From: Sphingomonas sp. LT1P40
GTDB lineage: Bacteria > Pseudomonadota > Alphaproteobacteria > Sphingomonadales > Sphingomonadaceae
Assembly (NCBI RefSeq): GCF_036663835.1
Contig: NZ_JAXOJT010000001.1
Coordinates: 1,240,001-1,304,000 of the forward strand
DNA: 64,000 nt
Reading direction: 5' to 3'
In this document: piece by piece, positions 9,635-18,673 of the stretch
Layout of the letters: each line of letters begins with the position of its first letter
Numbering within the stretch: position 1 is the stretch's first letter
Notes under the pieces: generated by a model
The model's input: the letters and a program-made list of their open reading frames with translations, nothing else
What the model was told of the DNA's origin: nothing
Database searches by the model: none
Position numbers and translations under genes: made by a program

Positions 9635-10327
9635 GTGACGAGAAGATTGATGCAATATGGCGCGGCGCTGCTGGTTTTCCACCTCGCGGTCGCATGTTCG
9701 CCCGCGACGCCCGATCCTCAGCCGACCGCAACGGTCAGCGCGGCCCCCAAAGCCGCCGAATCCGCCGACACCCGCGCTGTCGTCGTCTTCGGCGACAGTC
9801 TGTTCGCGGGCTATCAATTGCCACAGGACAAGGGCTTCGCGCCCGCCCTGCAACGCGCCCTCGCCGCCCGCGGTATTGCCGCAAACGTGTTCAACGCCGG
9901 TGTCTCCGGCGACACCAGCGCGGCGGGCTTACAGCGTCTCGCCTTCACCCTCGACGGTCGCCCACGCAAGCCCGACCTCGTCATCGTCGGCCTCGGCGCG
10001 AACGACATGCTCCGCGGTCTCAGCCCCGATGCGACGCGCAAGAACCTCGACGCGATTCTCGCCGAACTGAAAAAGCGCGAGATTCCCGCGATGCTCACCG
10101 GCATGGTCGCCGCCCCGAACATGGGGCCAGACTATGCCGCATCGTTCAACGCGATCTATCCCGATCTGGCGGAGAAGTACGACTTGCCGCTCTATCCGTT
10201 CTTCCTCGATGGCGTGATTACGGATCAAACGTTGCTGCTCGGCGACGGTATCCACCCGAACGAAAAGGGTGTGGAAGCAATCACCGCAAAAGTGGTGCCG
10301 GTGGTAGCGACGCGGTTGGGGGATTGA
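9635..10327 (+). CDS. tesA: SGNH arylesterase / lysophospholipase (TesA-like), probable lipoprotein
   Basis: SGNH hydrolase. Block I is VVFGDSLFAGYQLP (catalytic Ser), block III is GLGANDMLRG and block V is DGIHPNEKG (Asp/His), as in TesA-type thioesterase/protease I. The N-terminus VTRRLMQYGAALLVFHLAVAC is a signal peptide ending in a plausible lipobox. I prefer GTG 9635, preceded by AAGGAAAG; ATG 9617 and ATG 9650 are in frame and possible. Gene symbol is by family and by the divergent ybbA-like neighbour; specificity is not proven. Confidence 0.85.
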   Translation: MTRRLMQYGAALLVFHLAVACSPATPDPQPTATVSAAPKAAESADTRAVVVFGDSLFAGYQLPQDKGFAPALQRALAARGIAANVFNAGVSGDTSAAGLQRLAFTLDGRPRKPDLVIVGLGANDMLRGLSPDATRKNLDAILAELKKREIPAMLTGMVAAPNMGPDYAASFNAIYPDLAEKYDLPLYPFFLDGVITDQTLLLGDGIHPNEKGVEAITAKVVPVVATRLGD

Positions 10328-10394
10328 TGCGCTAACGGTTGCCGTCCCGCAGGTTAAATATAAGGAAGTGAAACATTTAATCAGAGGTGACGAC

Positions 10395-11396
10395 GTGACC
10401 CCCGCACTGCCAACCGAGCATGAGTGGAAGCCTGAGCATCTGCGTCTCGCCGTGACCGCCGCTGGCGTGGCGCTTTGGGCCTGGAATGTGGACACCGACG
10501 TGCTGACGATGGATGCCCATGGGTTCGAGCTGTGGGGCATACCGTGGAGCGACAAGGTCACGTTTGAAAAGCTGTCGTCGCATATTCATCCGGCTGACCG
10601 CGACCGCGTCCGCTCGGCGTTTGCGGCGACCCGGGCTGTTCTCGGCGCTTATGAAACGGATTTCCGGATCCTCGTTGGCGATGAGGTGCGTTGGATAGCC
10701 GCACGGGGCAAAGGCGATGATGCCGGGATCGTCGGTCGCACCATGTTCGGCATTTTTCTTGATGTCACGGGCCGCAAACAGGCCGAAGAAGGACATGAGC
10801 TTCTCGCTGGCGAAATGAGTCACCGCGTTAAGAACCTGCTCGCCATCGCGTCCGGGCTGACCAATATTACGTCACGATCCGCGAAAACCACGGACGAAAT
10901 GGCAAGCGACCTGACCGGTCGCCTTGCCGCACTGGGTCGTGCTCATGATTTGGTGCGCCCATTGCCGAATGGCCAGGGGGCAGCGGCGCTGCTGGGAGAC
11001 CTGCTGTCGATCCTTCTCGCGCCCTATGACGACTTGGGTGCGTTCAAGGGGCGAATCCGCGTCGCTGTCGAACGGCTCGGCGTCGGCGAAACTGCGGCAA
11101 CCGGGATCGCACTAACCATTCACGAGCTTGCCACCAACTCGATGAAATATGGTTCACTATCCCAGGCATCGGGCACACTCGACGTCTCAAGCACGTCGGA
11201 AGTCGATCATGTGGTTCTGACGTGGCTTGAGCGAGGTGGCCCCAGCGTGGAAGCGCCCGATACGCCGGATGGTTTTGGCAGCCAGCTGGTGCGACGGACC
11301 GTCGACAGCCAGCTGAAAGGGTCGATCGACTATAACTGGTCGGAGGGCGGCCTGATCGTCACGCTGCGTATTGCGCGAAACAGGCTGGCGTTATGA
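10395..11396 (+). CDS. PAS-containing HWE-family sensor histidine kinase
   Basis: About 333 residues. A PAS domain (roughly 15-130) with GVALWAWNVDTDVLTMD is followed by an HWE-type kinase core. The phosphoacceptor His lies in GEMSHRVKNLLAIASG, the N-box is TIHELATNSMKYGSLS, the family WxE is WLE in VVLTWLERGGP, and a G-box DGFGSQLVRRTV follows. No membrane segment, so cytoplasmic. GTG 10395 is favoured by the AGAGGTGA site upstream; GTG 10368 is an alternative. No response regulator is adjacent; in alphaproteobacteria such kinases often feed the general stress response, which is only an inference here. Ends 6 bp inside the convergent cupin gene. Confidence 0.85.
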   Translation: MTPALPTEHEWKPEHLRLAVTAAGVALWAWNVDTDVLTMDAHGFELWGIPWSDKVTFEKLSSHIHPADRDRVRSAFAATRAVLGAYETDFRILVGDEVRWIAARGKGDDAGIVGRTMFGIFLDVTGRKQAEEGHELLAGEMSHRVKNLLAIASGLTNITSRSAKTTDEMASDLTGRLAALGRAHDLVRPLPNGQGAAALLGDLLSILLAPYDDLGAFKGRIRVAVERLGVGETAATGIALTIHELATNSMKYGSLSQASGTLDVSSTSEVDHVVLTWLERGGPSVEAPDTPDGFGSQLVRRTVDSQLKGSIDYNWSEGGLIVTLRIARNRLAL

Positions 11397-12404
11397 CCGC
11401 GTAGCCGGTCTCCGGCACATCCCAGCCACATATTCCATCATCATCCGGTCCCGCGCCGCCGTCGGCACGCCCAGCACGCCGCGTGCATGCTCGGGCAGAT
11501 GCGCGGCGGCGGCCTTCGCGCCGTCACCGAACACATAATGGTCGAACCACACCCGCCACGCCGCGCGCTCGGCATCCGGCAACTCGCGGATCGAATGCAG
11601 CGCCAGCATCAGTGCCGCGAACGGAAACCGGTCCTGCGGCTGTCCGAACCAGTAATTGACGAGCACGTTCAGCGCGCCCTCCGATCGCACATGATGCCAC
11701 CACATCGGCGGCATGAAGATCGCGTCGCCGGATTCCAGTTCACCGACCAGCGCATGCCGTTGCGCCTCGGCAAAGCGGGGGAAGCGCGTCAGATCGGGGT
11801 TGTCCGGATCGACCATGCTGGTTGGCTGTCCCGCCACGGTGCGCTCGACCGGGCCGACATACAGGTTCACGATCTGCTCGGGCGGGAACAATGTGAAGCG
11901 GCGCGTGCCCGCAACCACCACCGCGATATTGGTCGCCATGTCGTAATGCGGCGCGATGCGGCTGGCATTGCCCACCCAGATACGCGGATCGACGCCCTGC
12001 ACGTCCAGCAGCAACGGGTTCTCGGCGGCAAAGCTGCCCACACTCTCCGGCGTCGGCGTCGATCCGGCATATAGCCCCGGCGCATCCGCCGCACCGCGCA
12101 CCGCCAGCAACCGCTCAACCAGCGCGCGCATCGGCATCTTCTCGCTGCGAAAGTTCAGCCCGCGCATGTCGTCGCTGTAGAAATATCGCCCGCCCACCTC
12201 GGGCGGCGCGACCAGCACCGTCACCGGGCGGCCATTGTCGCGCGCGGCCAGATACCCGGCAATCGCCTCGTCCCCATCCCGCGCAGCCGCCACCGCTGGC
12301 CAGTCGGCAGCGATGCCCCGGATCACCGCCGGACGATCCGCCGCCGCCATCACCGCGGCTATGCCTGTGCTATCGCCGCCGTCCAGTTCCTCGATACGCC
12401 GCAC
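11391..12404 (-). CDS. cupin-like (JmjC/cupin_8) putative Fe(II)/2-oxoglutarate dioxygenase
   Basis: 337 residues with a cupin_8/JmjC-like core. Candidate metal ligands are His153 and Asp155 in IAPHYDMATN and His237 or 238 in MPPMWWHHVRSEG. RRFTLFPPEQI and the GDAIFMPPMWWHHV strand are typical of the family. Such proteins recur beside TonB receptors and tryptophan-halogenase-like genes in sphingomonads, Caulobacter and Xanthomonas; their substrate is not known. It lies 11 bp downstream of the GH20 gene on the same strand and is probably co-transcribed with it. Confidence 0.82.
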   Translation of the reverse strand: MRRIEELDGGDSTGIAAVMAAADRPAVIRGIAADWPAVAAARDGDEAIAGYLAARDNGRPVTVLVAPPEVGGRYFYSDDMRGLNFRSEKMPMRALVERLLAVRGAADAPGLYAGSTPTPESVGSFAAENPLLLDVQGVDPRIWVGNASRIAPHYDMATNIAVVVAGTRRFTLFPPEQIVNLYVGPVERTVAGQPTSMVDPDNPDLTRFPRFAEAQRHALVGELESGDAIFMPPMWWHHVRSEGALNVLVNYWFGQPQDRFPFAALMLALHSIRELPDAERAAWRVWFDHYVFGDGAKAAAAHLPEHARGVLGVPTAARDRMMMEYVAGMCRRPATRS

Positions 12405-12415
12405 GCCAACCCCAC

Positions 12416-14962
12416 TTACTTCGCGGGTTCGACCCGAACCGTCCGGCTCGCCCGCTTGCCATCGGCGGAGCGCGTGCGCACGTCCACCGCGCCGCTCACC
12501 ACCACCGGCCCGGCATAGCGCGTCCAGCCGCCATTCCCCATCCGATATTCGATCGCCATGCCGGGAAGTTCGCTATTCGCCTCCAGCTTGCCGCCAACAA
12601 TACGTGCACCCGGCGGCGCGACGCGATACGCGATCCCCGCGCGTTCCAGCACCGGCAACTGCGCCGTCACCCGTCCGGCGAAATCCATCCACCCGGCGTC
12701 CAGCTTGGCGCGATCGACGCGCTTGTCCGCCCAGTCATAGCTCACCCCGGCCTGATAGGGCGGCGTCCACGGCGCGACGCTCCAGCCGCGCTCGGCCAGT
12801 GCCAGCAGGCGCGGGAACAGCATATAGTCGACCTGCGCGTCGGTGCGGACGGTCTCGCTCCACAATTGCGCCTGCACGCCCGCCACGCGCCGTCCTGCTT
12901 CCAGCACCGGCTTGTCCTCGATTCCCTTGCCCTCAGCATAAATGTTGCGGATCGTCGCGGCGTTGGCGGGGAGGTTGTCGGGCATGAAGCCGAACACCTG
13001 GTAAATGCTCACCCCGCGCGATGCCCAGTCATAGCCGCCCTCTTCCGGATGCGGCGCATAGGGCATGTCGAAATAGCCGAGGTCCGGGATCGACAGCACC
13101 ACGTCCCACCCGCGGTTCATCTGGTCATGCGCTTCACGGATCGCGCCGGTGTGCAGCACGCCCCAGATATTGGTCTGTGGCCTTTTCGGCATCTTCGCCG
13201 CATCGGTATGCCCCATACCGTCGCTCCAGCCGCCCGCCTGAAGCCCCTTCGCCGCCAGCGACTGCGACACGCGCTCGATGAAGCGCGGGGTCAGTTTCGT
13301 GGCATCGCCGCCATTCGCCGCGATCATCCCCGCACAGGCCGGCGATTTCACCCACGCCCCCGCCGTCTCGTCCGCACCCAGATGGAATGTCTTCAGCGGC
13401 ACGCCCGCCTGTTTGTGCATATCCGCCAGCGCATCCACCACCGTATCGACGAAGCGATAGGTGCTGGGCAGGCACACGTTCAGCGTATTGTCGTCGTAAT
13501 TCTGGATACTGCGATAGACCGTCGTATCCGCCGGGTCGATCAGCCGATAGGCGTCGGCCTCAGCCGGTTTCCCCGCCGCCGTTAGCCGCGCGTGCCGCAA
13601 CTCCATCGCCTTGATCGCCGCGCGCGAATGGCCGGGCATGTCGATCGACGGAATCACCTCGATCTGCCGCGCCGCCGCCGCCTTCACGATCGCGACATAA
13701 TCCGCCACGCTCAGATAGCCGTTGACCCCGCTCGTCCCGTCCGGCCCCGCGCCCAATTGCGGCAACAGGCACGTCTTCTCCGTTGGGTCCGCACAACGTT
13801 TCGACCCGATCTCCGCCAGTTCGGGCAGCGCCGGAATCTCGATCCGCCAGCCTTCATCCTCCGCCAGATGCAGATGCAGCTTGTTGAGCTTGAACGCCGC
13901 CATCCCCTCGACCAGCTTCAAGATCTGGTCTCGCCCGTGAAAGTTTCGACCCAGATCGACGTGCAGCCCGCGATACCCATAGCGCGGCGCGTCCTCGACG
14001 CGGAGCGCGCGCATCTTGCCTTTTTCGAAACTCGCCTGTTGCGCCAGCGACCGGAGCGCATGGCTCACCCCCGCCGCATCGCGCGCCACGATCGAAATGC
14101 CGCCGGGTTTTGCGTCGAGCACATAGCCCTCAGCCGCGATTTTCGACGACGGATCGACACGGATCGACAGCGGCAGCTTACCCTCGCCAATACCCAAGGC
14201 TGCCAAACCTGGCGCCACTGCCGCGCGGTCCACGCCCACCAGCGTAACCGCCACACCGCCGCTCAAATCCACAAACCCGTTACCGCGCTTTACCGTCACC
14301 GGCTTGGGCAGGATCACCACACCGCCCGGTGCTGCGCCCTGACGCCCTGCCTGCAACTCGAACGCGCGTTCGGCGGTCAGCCACTTCGTCTTGTCGGCGG
14401 CGCTCTTTGTCGCCAGCCGCGCCTCGTCGGTCATGTCCGCCACAAACGGCAGGATTTCCAGCCCCGTCTCCGGATCGATCACCGCCCGCGTCGCCGCAAT
14501 CGTCCGCGCCTTCAGCCCGTCCGCCGCCAGATAGGCGTTGGGCATCGCAAACGCTTTCGAGAAATTAGCCCCCACGCCCCACAGCTTGACGACATGCACC
14601 GCCCCCGGCTTCAGCACCGCGCCGGGTTTCAGCGTCAGCCGGTTGACGTCGCCATTGATCAGCCTGTTCTCGAAGATATCGCTCTCGACCAAAGGGAGCC
14701 GGTTGACGAAACTAAACGTCAGCGACAGCCGCTCGGGCAGTCCGGCGGGGATCGTTTCCGGCAAGGTCAGTGTGATCGTCGATAGAAAGCAGGCATCGAT
14801 GCCGGTAGGACAGGAAGGCCGATTATCGACCATCGTCAGCCGGTATCCGATCGTGTCGGCCAGCTGGTCCAACGCGGTCTGTGGTGCCGGCTCCTGAGCA
14901 ACCGCGGGCACCGCCATCACCGTCGCCGCCGTCATCGCCAGCCAGCTCATGCCACGCATCAT
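12416..14962 (-). CDS. GH20 beta-N-acetylhexosaminidase (chitobiase type), exported
   Basis: About 848 residues. Signal peptide MMRGMSWLAMTAATVMAVPAVAQ, an N-terminal chitobiase/CHB_HEX carbohydrate-binding-like domain, a GH20b domain, the GH20 barrel and a C-terminal Ig-like domain. The catalytic Asp-Glu pair is in FHLGADETAGAW. The start of the barrel, YGYRGLHVDLGRNF, is characteristic. It should cut GlcNAc from the non-reducing end of chitobiose and chito-oligosaccharides in the periplasm or outside. ATG at 14962 or 14959 follows AGGGAAAG; a TTG upstream is rejected. Divergent from the GH18 gene, with operator-like repeats between. Confidence 0.92.
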   Translation of the reverse strand: MMRGMSWLAMTAATVMAVPAVAQEPAPQTALDQLADTIGYRLTMVDNRPSCPTGIDACFLSTITLTLPETIPAGLPERLSLTFSFVNRLPLVESDIFENRLINGDVNRLTLKPGAVLKPGAVHVVKLWGVGANFSKAFAMPNAYLAADGLKARTIAATRAVIDPETGLEILPFVADMTDEARLATKSAADKTKWLTAERAFELQAGRQGAAPGGVVILPKPVTVKRGNGFVDLSGGVAVTLVGVDRAAVAPGLAALGIGEGKLPLSIRVDPSSKIAAEGYVLDAKPGGISIVARDAAGVSHALRSLAQQASFEKGKMRALRVEDAPRYGYRGLHVDLGRNFHGRDQILKLVEGMAAFKLNKLHLHLAEDEGWRIEIPALPELAEIGSKRCADPTEKTCLLPQLGAGPDGTSGVNGYLSVADYVAIVKAAAARQIEVIPSIDMPGHSRAAIKAMELRHARLTAAGKPAEADAYRLIDPADTTVYRSIQNYDDNTLNVCLPSTYRFVDTVVDALADMHKQAGVPLKTFHLGADETAGAWVKSPACAGMIAANGGDATKLTPRFIERVSQSLAAKGLQAGGWSDGMGHTDAAKMPKRPQTNIWGVLHTGAIREAHDQMNRGWDVVLSIPDLGYFDMPYAPHPEEGGYDWASRGVSIYQVFGFMPDNLPANAATIRNIYAEGKGIEDKPVLEAGRRVAGVQAQLWSETVRTDAQVDYMLFPRLLALAERGWSVAPWTPPYQAGVSYDWADKRVDRAKLDAGWMDFAGRVTAQLPVLERAGIAYRVAPPGARIVGGKLEANSELPGMAIEYRMGNGGWTRYAGPVVVSGAVDVRTRSADGKRASRTVRVEPAK

Positions 14963-14975
14963 CTTTCCCTCACTC

Positions 14976-14997
14976 GACAAGTTGTATCTAATTTGTC
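14976..14997. promoter_or_regulatory. operator-like inverted repeat between GH20 and GH18 genes
   Basis: GACAA and TTGTC flank a core GTATCTAAT in the 99-bp divergent gap. The 11-mer ATCTAATTTGT here (14986-14996) recurs in inverted orientation at 26404-26414, in the gap between the TonB receptor and nagX. This suggests a shared regulator, possibly the GntR protein nearby. No binding evidence beyond the repeats. Confidence 0.4.
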
Positions 14998-15061
14998 ATG
15001 CACCACCCGACCGGTCAACGCCTTTCGGATTCGACTGGATTTCAAAGGGGAGAAGGCGATC

Positions 15062-16126
15062 ATGACGCTTCATCATACACTGCGCACCCTATTCACCGCA
15101 GCAATTGGTGCCATATTGATATTGTCGCCCGCCACCGCCGCCCCACCAGAGGCGCGCCCCGTTGTCGTCGGCTATCTCGCCGCGTTCAAGGGCCTCGAAA
15201 TGTCGATCGCTCGCACCGATCTCAAAAGCTTCACCCATTTCAACCTGTCCTTCGCCAACCCCTCCGCTGACGGCGCGTTCGTCCGCGACGGTCGTCTCAC
15301 CTGCATGGGTGACGAGACTGGCCAGAACCTCGACGTCGCCACCCTCCGCGCCACCGTCGCCAAGCTCCAGGCGAGCGGTGCAAAAGTCCTCGTCTCGGTC
15401 GCCGGCGGCGTCATCCCCGGCTGCTCGGGAGACTGGAAGGCGTTGCTCGCCCCCGACAAGCGCACCGCCACCGCCGCCGCGCTGATTGCCCTTGCCGACA
15501 CCCTCAACCTCGACGGTGTGGACATCGACATCGAGGGCGAACTGCTCACCGCGATCGACCGCGCGGGCGACTACACCCCCTTCATCCAGACGCTGTCCGC
15601 CGCGATGAAGGCGCGCGGCAAGCTGCTCACCTGCGCCACGGCCTCATACGAAGGTGGCATGATCCCGGTCAGCTCGATCCGCTATTTCGACCTCGTCAAC
15701 GTCATGTCCTATGACGCAATCGGCCCAAGCTGGGGACCGGCCGGTGCCGAACATTCGACCTATGCCATGGCAGAGCGCGACCTCAACCTGTGGCGCGCCC
15801 GCGGCGTCCCGCGCGAGCGCCTGATCCTCGGCGTTCCATTCTATGGCTATGGTTTCAACGGCGAAAAACCCAATTGGTCCTATCGCGATCTCGCCACCGA
15901 ACGCGGGGCAACAGCATCAAAAGGAGACCTGATCGGCAAAGCGTGCGCGGGCTGTCGCTACATCACCTATAACAGCCCCGCCACGATCGAGCGCAAGGCA
16001 GCCCTCGCGCTCGCAAAGGGCGGCGGCGTGATGGTGTGGGAATTGTCGCAGGACACGCCCGATCATGCCCTCACGCGCGCCATTCATCGCGGCCTCTCCG
16101 GCGACGAAAAACGCGCAAAAGATTGA
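15062..16126 (+). CDS. GH18 family glycosidase (chitinase-like), exported
   Basis: 354 residues. Signal peptide MTLHHTLRTLFTAAIGAILILSPATA, then a GH18 barrel with the signature DGVDIDIEGE (residues 151-160, proton donor Glu158), KVLVSVAGG and VMSYDAIG. Without any extra binding domain it is a short GH18, more like chitodextrinase/chitinase-insertion-free enzymes than large endochitinases. It should cut chitin or chito-oligosaccharides. ATG 15062 is preceded by GGGGAGAAGG. It diverges from the GH20 gene and is followed by the GntR regulator. Confidence 0.88.
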   Translation: MTLHHTLRTLFTAAIGAILILSPATAAPPEARPVVVGYLAAFKGLEMSIARTDLKSFTHFNLSFANPSADGAFVRDGRLTCMGDETGQNLDVATLRATVAKLQASGAKVLVSVAGGVIPGCSGDWKALLAPDKRTATAAALIALADTLNLDGVDIDIEGELLTAIDRAGDYTPFIQTLSAAMKARGKLLTCATASYEGGMIPVSSIRYFDLVNVMSYDAIGPSWGPAGAEHSTYAMAERDLNLWRARGVPRERLILGVPFYGYGFNGEKPNWSYRDLATERGATASKGDLIGKACAGCRYITYNSPATIERKAALALAKGGGVMVWELSQDTPDHALTRAIHRGLSGDEKRAKD

Positions 16127-16133
16127 CGCGGTG

Positions 16134-16170
16134 ATACCAATGCAACACATGTGATCCCACGCACTGGTAT
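16134..16170. promoter_or_regulatory. candidate GntR auto-operator: spaced inverted repeat ATACCA/TGGTAT
   Basis: ATACCA (16134-16139) and TGGTAT (16165-16170) form an inverted repeat just upstream of the proposed start of the GntR regulator. Related CCAAT/TTGG-type half-sites occur at 26369-26400, 27595-27602 and 35904-35913. A GntR dimer could bind here, either to two sites or by looping. Inference only. Confidence 0.35.
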
Positions 16171-16210
16171 TATCGCCAGCGCGCCGGGGCCACAGCTGGA
16201 GCATTCGTCC

Positions 16211-16951
16211 TTGTCGTTGATCGAACATGTGGGTCCGCTCCAGAAAAGCGACCCCACCCCGCTCTATCTTCAGCTGCAAAAGATCCTGCGCGACGCGATC
16301 GAGGGTCAGGTGGTCAAGGCCGAAGAGGCGATCCCCACCGAACGCGACCTGGCCGAGGAGTTCGAGGTTTCGCGCATCACCGTGCGCAAGGCGATCGACG
16401 GCCTCGTCGCCGACGGCCTCGTCGCCCGCCGTCGCGGCGCCGGCACCTTCGTCACCCGCCCGCGCGTCGAAAAAAGCTTCTCGAAACTCACCTCCTTCTC
16501 ACAGGACATGATTTCACGCGGCCGCAAACCGTATAGCAAATGGGTGAGCAAGACCGCCGGCACCGTCACGCCCGAGGAAGCGCTGTCGCTAGGCCTATCC
16601 CCCGGCACGCTCGTCTATCGCTTCCACCGCATCCGCTATGCCGACGACACGTCAATGGCGCTCGAATACGCCACCGTCCCCGCATACTGCCTGCCCTCGG
16701 CAGAGACCGTCGCCAACTCGCTCTACGAAGCCCTGGAGGCATCAGGCCACCTCCCCGTCCGCGCGCTCCAGCGCCTGCGAGCGATCGCCTTCACCGAGGA
16801 ACAGGCCGAAGTCCTCGGCATCGAACCCGGCTCCCCCGGCCTGTTCATCGAACGGAGGGGGTTTTTGACCGACGGCCGCACGGCGGAGTTCACGCAAAGC
16901 TATTATCGCGGCGATGCGTATGACGTGGTGGCGGAGTTGAACAGCGGGTAG
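16211..16951 (+). CDS. GntR/HutC-family transcriptional regulator (NagR/NagQ-like)
   Basis: N-terminal winged helix-turn-helix (PLYLQLQKILRDAI ... IPTERDLAEEFEVSRITVRKAIDGLVADGLVARRRGAGTFV) joined to a UTRA ligand domain with FSQDMISRGRKPYSKW and the closing EFTQSYYRGDAYD. This is the layout of GlcNAc-6-P-sensing NagR/YvoA regulators, and the position inside the GlcNAc locus supports it as the local repressor. The start is uncertain: a TTG at 16211 has GGAG upstream and leaves the inverted repeat outside the gene; GTG 16151 is the longest option. Target sites are inferred. Confidence 0.85.
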   Translation: MSLIEHVGPLQKSDPTPLYLQLQKILRDAIEGQVVKAEEAIPTERDLAEEFEVSRITVRKAIDGLVADGLVARRRGAGTFVTRPRVEKSFSKLTSFSQDMISRGRKPYSKWVSKTAGTVTPEEALSLGLSPGTLVYRFHRIRYADDTSMALEYATVPAYCLPSAETVANSLYEALEASGHLPVRALQRLRAIAFTEEQAEVLGIEPGSPGLFIERRGFLTDGRTAEFTQSYYRGDAYDVVAELNSG

Positions 16952-16963
16952 GTGTGAGGTTGA

Positions 16964-17824
16964 TTACGACGCCGCCCCATGCGTTCGCACTGCATCTTCG
17001 ATACGATCTACAAGCTGCTCAATTTCAGTCTCTTCAAAGACTTCAACCTGCCCCGGCGATTTCCTAAGAATCTTCAGCGCTCTCCGGTAAGCGGGCTCAA
17101 GCTCCGGATCAGACGGTGCCCCAACAATAAAATACGGATGGAAAGGCTCAGTGGCGTCCGGCGCGACCGAAGCCAGTTGCCCCAGCCATCTATGGGCCTT
17201 GCGATAAATACCTTCGGCATCTGCCAAATCAAGCGACACAGGCTCATACATGTGCCACGCGCCTTTCTTCCATGCGTGCTGGAAGTCGATTTTGTCGTCA
17301 CCACCCACAATGGTTTTCGGCTCAAGTGCGATTGGAAGATGTCGCTCTTCCAACCGTTGACGGACGGGCTTCCAGATTTCTTCGTCAGACCGACGTGGAG
17401 CGTTACGTGAATCGTACTTAGTGACAAAGCGCTGATATAAGCGCTGAAAAGTTTTGTCTGGATCTTCAGCGATACCGCCGCCAATCGGCGACCACTGCAA
17501 TGAACTATCATCAGACGGCAAAACCTGACGAGCGAATGTAAGCGCATCGCCAGGCGACGCAAACATTCCATCCTTACCCAATTGATCTGCTAGCTTGATT
17601 AACACCCGCTTGATTGAGCGCATAGTGGCACCGAACGCGATTCGATCCAGATCAGGAAACATATCTCGCATCCGGCCGATCGTATTGCGCGTACCTGTTT
17701 TCAATATGGCTGGACCGAGCGGCGATTCGGAGAAATGTACGACAAGCCCAACGTTCACGAACTCCGCGGTCAACGGATCGTGAACGTACCTCAAAACGGT
17801 ATATGTGTAACGGCGCTTCAACAT
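16964..17824 (-). CDS. DUF3037-domain protein, partner of HipA-like kinase
   Basis: 286 residues, recognised as DUF3037 from the opening RRYTYTVLRYVHDPLTAEFVNVGLVVH. No signal peptide, membrane segment or catalytic motif is obvious. Its start overlaps the stop of the upstream HipA-like gene by 7 bp, so the two form one unit. The sequence is visibly more AT-rich than the flanking genes, a sign of transfer. DUF3037 and HipA-like genes are known to sit side by side in other bacteria; function is not established. Confidence 0.78.
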   Translation of the reverse strand: MLKRRYTYTVLRYVHDPLTAEFVNVGLVVHFSESPLGPAILKTGTRNTIGRMRDMFPDLDRIAFGATMRSIKRVLIKLADQLGKDGMFASPGDALTFARQVLPSDDSSLQWSPIGGGIAEDPDKTFQRLYQRFVTKYDSRNAPRRSDEEIWKPVRQRLEERHLPIALEPKTIVGGDDKIDFQHAWKKGAWHMYEPVSLDLADAEGIYRKAHRWLGQLASVAPDATEPFHPYFIVGAPSDPELEPAYRRALKILRKSPGQVEVFEETEIEQLVDRIEDAVRTHGAAS

Positions 17825-18609
17825 TTCAGCACCCTCTGTACCTCAATCGCACACTCTTCGATATGGTCGCGTGCATTCCCGATCTTTTCGATAGCTGCTT
17901 GCACAGCAGGCAGCGATGCTGACCACTCCTGTGGGATGGCGCTCGCATAATCAGATATGGTGGCGTCTGACAATTGTTTCCACGCGTGAGTGATCACTGC
18001 CCAATCAACATCTCTCCCCCGCAACGCATCACGGAAAATATGATGGCCGGGAGTTGCCATATGGTGAAGAGCGCCGACCTCCCACGGAGGTCTCCAGCCA
18101 ATGATCATATCTCCAAAGCATAGCTCGTGGTCGATTATATGCAGTTGGTCACCGCGCTGAAGGCAGTTCGGATTTGTTTGCCGTCTGTCGGGGTTGTCGA
18201 TCACGGCATCGAACAGAAGGATGGCGGCCGCCGTGGACGTCAGGGGCTCTACCATGCTTGTGCCTGATACCCATTGGCCGAAACCAGCGGGCACTCTCTT
18301 GGAGCCAAACGCTAGCGGAACGCTCATGCGGGCAGCCGCTGCCCAGCTGTCATCCACGATAGAATCAATCCATTCGGCATCGAGATCAACGATATAAGGC
18401 TGAGGTACTGGCAAATTAAGATCGCCAGCTAAGCAAGCGCAGAGCAATTCCATCGCCAATGATGTCGCGCCACGATCGCATTTTGCCGATAGCTTCGCAA
18501 TTAACTCGATATCTTCCCCAGTAGAATTCTCGGCGACCACAAATCCGGGGTTAGTGCGACCGTTACCGGCCTGCTTATCGAATTGGATTGCCGCCAGCCG
18601 TTCAATCAT
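17818..18609 (-). CDS. HipA-like kinase (HipA_2 type), probable protein or small-molecule phosphotransferase
   Basis: 263 residues, far shorter than E. coli HipA (about 440), lacking its N-terminal subdomain. A candidate ATP Lys is in LIAKLSAK (39). The catalytic loop is present in DNPDRRQTNPN (Asp141, Asn146) and the metal-binding Asp160 in LHIIDHELCF, so the kinase looks intact. No HipB-type antitoxin is adjacent; instead it overlaps a DUF3037 gene. Codon and base use are more AT-rich than in the surrounding GlcNAc genes. It could be an accessory or conflict-type module; a toxin role is not shown. Confidence 0.75.
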   Translation of the reverse strand: MIERLAAIQFDKQAGNGRTNPGFVVAENSTGEDIELIAKLSAKCDRGATSLAMELLCACLAGDLNLPVPQPYIVDLDAEWIDSIVDDSWAAAARMSVPLAFGSKRVPAGFGQWVSGTSMVEPLTSTAAAILLFDAVIDNPDRRQTNPNCLQRGDQLHIIDHELCFGDMIIGWRPPWEVGALHHMATPGHHIFRDALRGRDVDWAVITHAWKQLSDATISDYASAIPQEWSASLPAVQAAIEKIGNARDHIEECAIEVQRVLKC

Positions 18610-18673
18610 TTCGCTACCGGCATATCGGCGATAATTGACTTAGTCGATTCCAGAATAACACATTTGGCAAACA

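Noticed and set aside
13592..14785. Long plus-strand frame across the GH20 gene, and similar ones across the halogenase genes (19136-20263, 21384-22619)
   Set aside because: Composition is His/Arg/Gln-rich shadow coding opposite well-supported genes.
17818..18609. Classical HipBA toxin-antitoxin module
   Set aside because: The kinase is much shorter than HipA and no helix-turn-helix HipB-like gene is adjacent; called only HipA-like.
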